From SFLA01 sp045595785 (GTDB taxonomy: Bacteria > Bacillota > Clostridia > Oscillospirales > CAG-382): 19,015 bases of DNA. Of the stretch, positions 13,758 through 19,015 are shown one piece after another. The notes below the pieces were generated by a model. That model was not told where the DNA came from. It searched no databases and saw nothing but the letters and a program-made list of their open reading frames with translations. The stretch covers positions 1 through 19,015 of the forward strand of contig JAZOBE010000004.1 of NCBI GenBank assembly GCA_045595785.1, written 5' to 3'. The number at the start of each line of letters is the position of its first letter. Position 1 is the first letter of the stretch. A program made the position numbers and the translations under genes.

Positions 13758-14615
13758 ATGGAAAAAAGATTTTCGATCGGCGTAATGACCGATTCCTTCA
13801 AGAAACCCTTTTTCGAAGCACTTGACAAGGCTGTTGAAGTAGGCGCACAGGGCATTCAGCTTTACGTTGTTGAGGGCGAGATGTCCTACAAGACCTTTGA
13901 TGATGAAAAGATCAAGGCTGTTAACGATGCACTTGCTTCCCATAACCTTGTAGTTTCCGCTGTTTGCGGTGACTTTGGCGGACACGGCTTTGCTACCGAG
14001 GAAGAAAACGCATGGAAGATTCCCTCTTCCAAGGAAGTTGCACTTCTTGCAAAGAAGCTTGGCAGTTCTGTTGTTACCACTCATATCGGCTGTGTTCCCG
14101 ATGACAAGAATTCTGAGGAATATATCCGTATGAAGAACGCCTGCAAGGATATGGGCGACTATGCTGCTTCTATCGGCGTTACCTTCGCTATTGAGACCGG
14201 TCCCGAAAAGGCAACCGTTCTGGCTGACTTTATCCGTGACGTTGGCAGCAAGGGTATCGGCGTAAATCTTGACCCTGCTAACCTTATTATGGTTACCGGC
14301 GATGACCCTGTTCAGGCAGTTTATACTCTTAAGGATTTCATCGTTCACACCCATGCAAAAGATGGTATTATGATCAAGCAGACCGATCCTAAGATCATTT
14401 ACACCTTCTTTGCAGAAGGCGGTATTGAGGATATGCGTATGTCCGATTACTTCCTCGAGCTTCCTCTCGGCGAAGGCAAGGTAGATTTTGATGCATATCT
14501 TAACGCTCTTACCGATATCGGATTTAAGGGCTTCCTTACCATCGAGCGTGAGTGCGGCGCTGACCCTTACGCAGATATTCTTAAGGCGGCGGACTTCCTC
14601 AGAAGCAAAATATAA
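13758..14615 (+). CDS. Sugar phosphate isomerase/epimerase-like TIM barrel
   Basis: 285 residues of the xylose-isomerase-like (AP_endonuc_2) TIM-barrel superfamily. The four expected metal ligands can be read at strand ends: Glu146 (FAIETG), Asp172 (VNLDPAN), His199 (HTHAKD) and Glu263 (TIERECG). This is a typical isomerase/epimerase metal site, so an active sugar or inositol-derivative isomerase is likely; the exact substrate cannot be read from sequence. It lacks a signal peptide and is cytosolic. The ATG is 14 bp after the binding-protein gene, with GAAAGGA upstream. It pairs with the Gfo/Idh/MocA-like gene that follows, a combination seen in many sugar/inositol catabolic clusters. Confidence 0.88.
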   Translation: MEKRFSIGVMTDSFKKPFFEALDKAVEVGAQGIQLYVVEGEMSYKTFDDEKIKAVNDALASHNLVVSAVCGDFGGHGFATEEENAWKIPSSKEVALLAKKLGSSVVTTHIGCVPDDKNSEEYIRMKNACKDMGDYAASIGVTFAIETGPEKATVLADFIRDVGSKGIGVNLDPANLIMVTGDDPVQAVYTLKDFIVHTHAKDGIMIKQTDPKIIYTFFAEGGIEDMRMSDYFLELPLGEGKVDFDAYLNALTDIGFKGFLTIERECGADPYADILKAADFLRSKI

Positions 14616-14632
14616 AAGTGAGGTAAAATAAA

Positions 14633-15472
14633 ATGGCAAAAAAGATTGGTTTTATAGATTATTATCTTGATGAATGGCATGCTCTGAATTATCCCCAGTT
14701 TATAAAGGACGCAACCGACGGTGAGTTTGAGGTTGCATATGCTTATGCTGAAATGGATAAGCCCGGCGGAATGACTACCGATCAGTGGTGTGAAAAGTAC
14801 GGCGTACAGCGTCTTGACAGCATTGACGAGGTTGTTGAAAAGAGCGATTGCATTATCGTTCTTTCTCCCGATAACCCCGAGCGTCATTGGGACCTTTGCC
14901 AGAAGCCTCTCCGCAGCGGCAAATGCGTTTACGTTGATAAGACCTTCGCACTGGAAAAATCCACTGCAGAAGCACTTGTTAAGATTGCAGAAGAAAGCGG
15001 CACCCCCTTCTTCTCCACCTCCGCACTTCGTTTTGCAGATGAACTGAAGGATATTGACAGAGAGGGCATCTGCTTTATCAACTCCCGCGGCCCCGGTAAC
15101 TTTGATACTTATTCCATCCACCAGATCGAGCCTATCGTTGTTCTTATGGGCAGCAAGGCAAAGAGAATTATGTCTGTTGGTAACGGTAAGTACGAGAGTA
15201 TGGTTATCGAGTTCGAGGGCAACAGAAGCATCGTTATGTCTCAGTACGGCTGGACCAACGTTGATTTCAGTATGCTTGTTAACTATGAAGACGGCAAGAC
15301 CGTTTCCGTTCCTGCCATGAGCAATACCTTCCCCAACTTTATTAAGGCTATGTGCGATTTCTTCCGTACCGGCGATATCAAAGCCGCTCACGACGAGACC
15401 GTTGCTATAATGGGTATTATCGAAGCAGGTAATAAGGCACTTGCTAATCCCGGCGTTTGGATCGAAATCTAA
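14633..15472 (+). CDS. Gfo/Idh/MocA-family-like oxidoreductase
   Basis: 279 residues, shorter than the usual 330-390 of the family. The N-terminal Rossmann half is recognisable by its strand order and by VYVDKTFA (99-106), the position of the family's EKP motif, with Lys103 the likely catalytic Lys. The segment IHQIEP (162-167) corresponds to the conserved His motif of the C-terminal half (His163). The first glycine-rich loop is unusual: IGFIDYYLDEWH replaces the standard GxGxxG, so NAD(P) binding may be altered. GAGG nine bases upstream supports ATG 14633. It is the last gene of the operon and is followed by two tandem terminators. Likely acts with the isomerase on a sugar or polyol; substrate not known. 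Confidence 0.8.
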   Translation: MAKKIGFIDYYLDEWHALNYPQFIKDATDGEFEVAYAYAEMDKPGGMTTDQWCEKYGVQRLDSIDEVVEKSDCIIVLSPDNPERHWDLCQKPLRSGKCVYVDKTFALEKSTAEALVKIAEESGTPFFSTSALRFADELKDIDREGICFINSRGPGNFDTYSIHQIEPIVVLMGSKAKRIMSVGNGKYESMVIEFEGNRSIVMSQYGWTNVDFSMLVNYEDGKTVSVPAMSNTFPNFIKAMCDFFRTGDIKAAHDETVAIMGIIEAGNKALANPGVWIEI

Positions 15473-15535
15473 AAAAATCGGGAACTGTCTAAACTTTGCA
15501 GACCGAAACGCGAAGAATATAATAACGAAATAACA

Positions 15536-15577
15536 AATGTGAGAGGTTTCATATAATCTCTCGCATTGTTGTTTTTA
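15536..15577 (+). terminator. First intrinsic terminator after the oxidoreductase gene
   Basis: Stem AATGTGAGAG (15536-15545) / CTCTCGCATT (15558-15567), 10 bp with one G-U pair and a 12-nt loop, followed by GTTGTTTTTAT. It lies within the nested inverted-repeat element. Confidence 0.7.
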
Positions 15578-15582
15578 TAGGT

Positions 15583-15616
15583 AGGAATTTGTTTTTTACA
15601 AATTCCTTTTTTATTT
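15583..15616 (+). terminator. Second, tandem intrinsic terminator
   Basis: Perfect stem GGAATTTGT (15584-15592) / ACAAATTCC (15598-15606), T-rich loop, then TTTTTTATTT. The stem is AT-rich but long and well followed by T. Together with the preceding hairpin it gives a double stop for the operon that ends at 15472. Confidence 0.75.
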
Positions 15617-15625
15617 CGCGTTTCT

Positions 15626-15684
15626 AACCACTTTCGCTCGGGGGGCAGTAGTAATCTACAGCTCCCCGCTCGCGAAAGATGGTT
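15626..15684. repeat. Long three-part hairpin within the inverted-repeat element
   Basis: Outer stem AACCACTTTCGC (15626-15637) / GCGAAAGATGGTT (15672-15684), 12 bp with one bulged A. Middle stem CGGGGGGC (15639-15646) / GCTCCCCG (15661-15668), 8 bp with one G-U. Apical stem GTAG (15648-15651) / CTAC (15656-15659) with a TAAT loop. No U-tract follows, so it is not a terminator. Confidence 0.7.
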
Positions 15685-15752
15685 TCTGCTTTGTTTATAC
15701 AGTTCCTTGCTTCAGCGATACTCTTGCTACTACAGCCGGTAGTTTCGTGTAG

Positions 15753-15772
15753 GGAAGGGGCTGGCCCCTTCC
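15753..15772. repeat. Perfect GC-rich hairpin
   Basis: GGAAGGGG (15753-15760) / CCCCTTCC (15765-15772) with loop CTGG. It is outside the 226-bp element and has no U-tract on the plus strand. A smaller hairpin ACTAC/GTAGT (15729-15743) precedes it. With the element upstream, the 352-bp gene-free gap from 15473 to 15824 is almost wholly structured. Confidence 0.65.
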
Positions 15773-15786
15773 GCATAAAAATGTAA

Positions 15787-15817
15787 AAACTCCGCAGACG
15801 TAAAATCTACGGAGTTT
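15787..15817 (-). terminator. Intrinsic terminator of the minus-strand operon
   Basis: On the minus strand: stem AAACTCCGTAGA / TCTGCGGAGTTT (15817-15806 / 15798-15787), 12 bp with one G-U and a 7-nt loop, followed by TTACATTTTTATG. It lies just past the stop of the 15825-16085 gene and ends the M16-lgt-folD-Imm32-like operon. Confidence 0.85.
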
Positions 15818-15824
15818 GATCTTT

Positions 15825-16085
15825 TTACTCTGTTTTTTCAATTATTAATTCGTTTTCTTCGTCTGAATTACCCGTAAAAAACGAATTGAAATGCACATGT
15901 GCTCCTTGTTGAATATCGTCACTTGCCAAATACAGCATTTGCTTTGCGAATGATATCAGCGCTTCTTTGTTTCCGCGCAGCACTATTTGGTTGCTGTTTA
16001 CCTCAACGGAATATTTACCGTTTCTGTCCCAAACAACATCAATACCATTTCCGTCATGATCGGGTATATCAACAGTTATACGCAT
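15825..16085 (-). CDS. Small Imm32-like protein
   Basis: 86 residues, cytosolic by composition, starting at ATG 16085 with a strong GGAGGAG directly upstream. The core segment IVLRGNKEALISFAKQMLYLAS (helix after a strand) followed by GAHVHFNSFF and a C-terminal ELIIEK strand resembles the Imm32 family of predicted immunity proteins from polymorphic-toxin systems. This is from memory of the family pattern and is tentative. No toxin gene is beside it; it sits 14 bp after folD as the last gene of a housekeeping operon, so it may serve as an orphan or have another role. The operon terminator follows the stop. Confidence 0.65.
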   Translation of the reverse strand: MRITVDIPDHDGNGIDVVWDRNGKYSVEVNSNQIVLRGNKEALISFAKQMLYLASDDIQQGAHVHFNSFFTGNSDEENELIIEKTE

Positions 16086-16099
16086 GGCTCCTCCAAATA

Positions 16100-16951
16100 T
16101 TAATTCTCGTGCAATTTATATGCTGTCATGGTGTTTTCCATCAGCATTGCTCTTGTCATAGGGCCAACACCGCCGGGAACGGGGGTGATATAACTTGCTT
16201 TTTCGTAGCAAGATTCATAATCGCAATCACCGCAAAGCTTGCCTTCGGCATTTCTGTTCATACCGACGTCAACCACTACGGCACCCTCTTTTATCATATC
16301 GCCTGTAACGAAATTTGCTTTTCCCACAGCGGAAACCAGAATATCTGCTTCTCTTGTAATAGCCGCAAGGTCTTTTGTCTTGGAATGGCAAACGGTTACG
16401 GTACCGTTACGGTCAAGAAGCATCATAGCCGCAGGCTTTCCTACGATGTTGCTTCTGCCGATTACCACGCAGTTTTTACCTGCAATTTCAATGGAATACT
16501 CATCCAGCACTCTTATAACGCCTGCAGGAGTACAGGGAAGCATACAAGGCACGCCTCTGAACAGCTTCCCGGCAGATACGGGATGGAAGCAGTCTACGTC
16601 CTTATCGGGTGCGATACGCTCAAGCACCGCAGTAGAGTCTATATGCTTGGGTACGGGAAGTTGGCAGAGGATACCGTCAACGTTATTGTCAGCATTAAGC
16701 TTGTCTATAAGGGCAATGAGCTCCTCCTGGGTGGTCTCTGCAGGCAGAGTATATCCTTCGGAAATAAATCCAACCTCTTCGCAGTCTTTTTTCTTGTTGC
16801 GCACGTAAACTGCGGATGCAGGGTCCTCGCCCACAAGAATTACTGCAAGGCAGGGAATGCGCTTGTTTTCCTTTGCAAGTGCTTCCACCTGCGCTTTAAC
16901 GCCGTCCTTTACCTTTGCGGCAACGGCCTTTCCGTCAAGTATTATCGCCAT
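16100..16951 (-). CDS. folD: Bifunctional methylene-THF dehydrogenase/cyclohydrolase
   Basis: Interconverts 5,10-methylene-THF, 5,10-methenyl-THF and 10-formyl-THF in one-carbon metabolism (purines, fMet-tRNA, acetate/formate pathways). 283 residues, full length. Active-site Tyr49 and Lys53 are in YVRNK, with QLPVP (97-101), Asp119 region DVDCFHP, the NADP site GRSNIVGKPAA (165-175) and the C-terminal PGGVGPMTRAML (259-270). All are intact. ATG 16951 has GAGGAG seven bases upstream and lies within the end of lgt (17-bp overlap), suggesting coupled translation. Confidence 0.96.
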   Translation of the reverse strand: MAIILDGKAVAAKVKDGVKAQVEALAKENKRIPCLAVILVGEDPASAVYVRNKKKDCEEVGFISEGYTLPAETTQEELIALIDKLNADNNVDGILCQLPVPKHIDSTAVLERIAPDKDVDCFHPVSAGKLFRGVPCMLPCTPAGVIRVLDEYSIEIAGKNCVVIGRSNIVGKPAAMMLLDRNGTVTVCHSKTKDLAAITREADILVSAVGKANFVTGDMIKEGAVVVDVGMNRNAEGKLCGDCDYESCYEKASYITPVPGGVGPMTRAMLMENTMTAYKLHEN

Positions 16952-17927
16952 TTGAATTCTCCTCGCCTTCGAGTGTGTTTTCGGTTGTTTCTTCGGTGTT
17001 TTCGGTTACTGCTTCTTCGTTGCCTTCGGTTTCTGCATAAGCCGCTTTATAGCTTGCCAGTTCGTCTGTTTTCTTTTTGCTTTTTGCATAAAGCAGGCAA
17101 ATAGCTATAACCGCCGCAACGCAAGTCAAAAATCCAATTACGCTGTTAAGCTTAATAATCTCAAAAACGTACAGCGAATCGGTACGGAGCAGTTCGATAA
17201 ATCCTCTGCCAAGACCATACCAGGCGGCGTACATAAGGAAGCACTGACCGTCAAACTTTTTCTTTTTGTAAAAGATGTTTATAATAATAAATCCGGTAAG
17301 GTTCCACAGAGATTCGTAAAGGAAGGTAGGATGCACGAATTCCGCGCTGACCTTGGTCTCAACTCCGTTAATTATCTCGGTGTAGTAAGCCCCCTCCAGC
17401 TTCATACGCCAAGGGAGTTTTGCCACGTTTTCAGACCAACCGTAGGCTTCTCCGTTAAAGAAGTTGCCCCATCTGCCCATGATCTGACCGATCATTACGG
17501 CAGGCGCGGCGGCGTCCAGCACACGGAGAACCATTAATTTTCTTAATTTGCTGTATACAAGTATTGTCAGCGCGCCAAAGATAACTGCGCCGTATATAGC
17601 AATACCGCCGTTCCAGATGCTTATTGCGCTCCACAGATCGGGATATTGGTCGAGATTAGTTATAACGTACAGAGTTCTTGCGCCGATTATGGCAATGGGA
17701 ACGGTAAACAGGGCGATATTGTAGCAATCATCTTCACGGATATGCTCGAACTTTTTAGCTCTCCACAAAAAATATGAAAACGCCAGCACAATTCCTATTG
17801 CTATAATAATTCCGTACCAGTATACGGTTATTCCTTTACCGATAGGAATGGTAAACGCCGCACGGTTCAGTTCAAACTGCTCTATACCGAGCCCGGGAAA
17901 TCCTACTTTTGTCATAAAGATATACAT
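16935..17927 (-). CDS. lgt: Prolipoprotein diacylglyceryl transferase
   Basis: Membrane enzyme that moves diacylglycerol from phosphatidylglycerol to the lipobox Cys of prelipoproteins; two such lipoproteins are encoded here (3291-3968 and 12214-13743). 330 residues, with several transmembrane helices. The Lgt signature GRWGNFFNGE is at 151-160 and HPTFLYE at 199-205. Residues about 285-330 form a hydrophilic tail very rich in Glu, Thr and Asn, longer than the usual Lgt end. GGAG (17936-17933) five bases upstream supports ATG 17927; an ATG at 17915 is a weaker alternative. The start is 11 bp after the M16 gene, and the end overlaps folD. Confidence 0.94.
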   Translation of the reverse strand: MYIFMTKVGFPGLGIEQFELNRAAFTIPIGKGITVYWYGIIIAIGIVLAFSYFLWRAKKFEHIREDDCYNIALFTVPIAIIGARTLYVITNLDQYPDLWSAISIWNGGIAIYGAVIFGALTILVYSKLRKLMVLRVLDAAAPAVMIGQIMGRWGNFFNGEAYGWSENVAKLPWRMKLEGAYYTEIINGVETKVSAEFVHPTFLYESLWNLTGFIIINIFYKKKKFDGQCFLMYAAWYGLGRGFIELLRTDSLYVFEIIKLNSVIGFLTCVAAVIAICLLYAKSKKKTDELASYKAAYAETEGNEEAVTENTEETTENTLEGEENSNGDNT

Positions 17928-17938
17928 CCTTTCTCCGT

Positions 17939-19015
17939 TTATTCTTCGGGGAACACAATAGATATTACAGATCTTTCCATATCGTATCCCTTCAAAAATC
18001 TGCTTTTTACACCGTCATAAGTAATATTACCGATGATCTCGGCATAATCGAACATATCACACCCCTCAAGAGCTGCCGCCGCAAGACGGTTTGCCGTTTC
18101 CGAGGTGGAGTTAAAGCTCAAGCATTCGGTAGCGTATATAACCTTTTTTGCACGGTTGAATTCTTCTTCCGTGAAAAAGGTCTTTTTTCTTTTTTCTATT
18201 TCTTGTTTTATAGCGGTATAGACCCCATCGGGATCGTCTGCAATACCCTCAACGGAAATGTACGACCAATCTCTGGAGTTATAATAGCTGTATGCGAAAC
18301 GGTCGGAAATAAGTCCGCTTTCGTAATTATCGCAGTAAAACTCACCTGACGGTCCAAACAGCATTTGCAGTAATATTGCGTGCTCCGCACTTCTCACCAG
18401 ATCGTCATCTCCCGCTTCCAGAGATTCCTTTATACCGATGGCAAACTGAGGCATACCTATTTTCAGACTTATCTCTGTACGGGGAGAATTAATATACTCC
18501 GGTTCTTTTATTTCGGGCAGGGTATAGTCTGTCTTCGGATATTCGCCCATACATTTATCGCAAACCTCTTTTACCTTTTCCGGGTCCACGTTGCCGCAAA
18601 TACAAAGCACCGTGTTCGACGGATGATAAAACACCTTGTGGATATCGTAAAGCGTTTCTGCGGTTATATGGGATATGGATTCCACCGTACCGGCAATGTC
18701 CTTGCGCACGGGGTTGTTGACGTACAGACATTCAAGCATTCCAAGCAGTGCACGCCAATCGGGGTCGTCCTCGTACATTTTAATTTCCTGACCGATTATA
18801 CCTTGCTCCTTTGCCACAGTCTCCTCAGTAAAGTGGGGAGTAAACACCTGCTCAAGAAGGGTCTCAAGGTTTATATAAAAGTTTTCGGTGCAGGAGAAAA
18901 CGTATTCTGTTCTCTCAAAGGAGGTGAACGCGTTGGCGTCTCCTCCGTTTTTGGAGTATGTCTCGAATGCATCGGTTCCGTCAGCATTTTCAAACAGCTT
19001 GTGCTCAAGAAAATG
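17939..19015 (-). CDS. M16 family zinc metallopeptidase, partial (YmfH-like)
   Basis: C-terminal 358 residues of an insulinase/processing-peptidase family protein; the 5' end is beyond the window edge. The visible part opens exactly on the inverted zinc motif HFLEH (19015-19001), with Glu77 in QEIKM the likely third zinc ligand. All catalytic residues are thus present, so this is the active-type member of the M16 pair often found in Firmicutes (YmfF/YmfH). About 60-70 residues are probably missing upstream. The frame is open to the edge, so a GTG at 18847 that gives a shorter frame is not the true start. It leads the operon M16-lgt-folD-small protein on the minus strand, with lgt 11 bp downstream. 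Exact YmfH orthology is inferred from length and context. Confidence 0.88.
   Translation of the reverse strand, partial: HFLEHKLFENADGTDAFETYSKNGGDANAFTSFERTEYVFSCTENFYINLETLLEQVFTPHFTEETVAKEQGIIGQEIKMYEDDPDWRALLGMLECLYVNNPVRKDIAGTVESISHITAETLYDIHKVFYHPSNTVLCICGNVDPEKVKEVCDKCMGEYPKTDYTLPEIKEPEYINSPRTEISLKIGMPQFAIGIKESLEAGDDDLVRSAEHAILLQMLFGPSGEFYCDNYESGLISDRFAYSYYNSRDWSYISVEGIADDPDGVYTAIKQEIEKRKKTFFTEEEFNRAKKVIYATECLSFNSTSETANRLAAAALEGCDMFDYAEIIGNITYDGVKSRFLKGYDMERSVISIVFPEE

Larger units (their letters stand above)
15481..15706. repeat. 226-bp nested inverted-repeat element (MITE-like or structured RNA)
   Basis: The ends are inverted repeats: GGAACTGT-C-TAAAC-TTT-GCAGA (15481-15502) pairs with TCTGC-TTT-GTTTA-T-ACAGTTCC (15685-15706), 18 bp in three blocks. 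Inside it, GAAACGCGAA (15505-15514) pairs perfectly with TTCGCGTTTC (15615-15624) and encloses two U-tract hairpins. AACCA-CTTTCGC (15626-15637) pairs with GCGAAAG-A-TGGTT (15672-15684) and encloses further stems. The whole thus folds into a three-way junction. I see no coding frame and no obvious target-site duplication. It could be a short non-autonomous transposable element or a structured RNA. Confidence 0.6.

Noticed and set aside
13662..14639. A 325-codon minus-strand frame opposite the isomerase gene
   Set aside because: It covers a gene with four intact metal ligands on the other strand and shows no family motif.
15481..15706. The element as a CRISPR array or riboswitch
   Set aside because: No regularly spaced direct repeats are present, and it follows an operon rather than preceding a gene on the plus strand; no known riboswitch core was recognised.
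15899..17104. A 401-codon plus-strand frame across folD and the end of lgt
   Set aside because: It lies opposite two certain genes and its translation is Cys/His-rich with no domain, as expected for a shadow.

Overview
The window looks like chromosomal DNA of a spore-forming Clostridia member (Bacillota), probably an uncultured gut Oscillospirales-type organism. The reasons are an uninterrupted sporulation sigma factor of the SigK type, near-consensus housekeeping promoters with 17-bp spacers, strong AGGAGG-type ribosome binding sites, Gram-positive export signals and lipoboxes, a dockerin, and a clostridial-type 8-oxoguanine glycosylase. The lineage is inferred from gene content, not from a marker phylogeny.

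Layout, left to right. (1) 1-98: the 5' end of a class-II tRNA (probably tRNA-Ser) on the minus strand with its promoter. (2) 163-1816: a monocistronic unit for a membrane-anchored surface protein with a CBM9/DOMON-like domain. (3) 1869-5391: a tightly packed, partly overlapping plus-strand operon: galU, a dCMP deaminase, a small lipoprotein, rimI and tsaD. (4) 5392-5645: an AT-rich gap with a cluster of DnaA-box-like sites and several palindromes, which is oriC-like but far from any dnaA in view. (5) A minus-strand protein with two CxxC/CxxHY modules (DUF6062-like), then the plus-strand DNA glycosylase ogg. (6) A 30-residue cysteine-rich microprotein on the minus strand, then maf. (7) 8134-10903: a strongly promoted secreted multidomain protein (phosphodiester-glycosidase, helical linker, discoidin, unknown domain, dockerin). 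(8) sigK. (9) 11649-15607: an operon for a small multidrug-export-family membrane protein, a solute-binding lipoprotein, a sugar-phosphate isomerase-like TIM barrel and a Gfo/Idh/MocA-like oxidoreductase. (10) 15473-15824: a gene-free but very highly structured gap with a 226-bp nested inverted-repeat element. (11) A minus-strand operon reading leftwards from the right edge: M16 peptidase (partial), lgt, folD and an Imm32-like small protein.

Functional themes. The galU operon combines sugar-nucleotide supply, pyrimidine deoxynucleotide supply and tRNA t6A modification. The SBP-isomerase-oxidoreductase group looks like uptake and processing of a sugar or polyol, though no permease is present. 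Two unlinked secreted proteins (236-1753 and 8197-10854) share an uncharacterised domain of about 120 residues, which suggests a common extracellular substrate or assembly.

Most notable signals: the DnaA-box cluster at 5408-5606, the nested inverted-repeat element at 15481-15706, the shared domain, the Cys-rich microprotein at 7338-7430 and the duplicated CxxC/CxxHY protein. All were read by eye; no database search or folding program was run.
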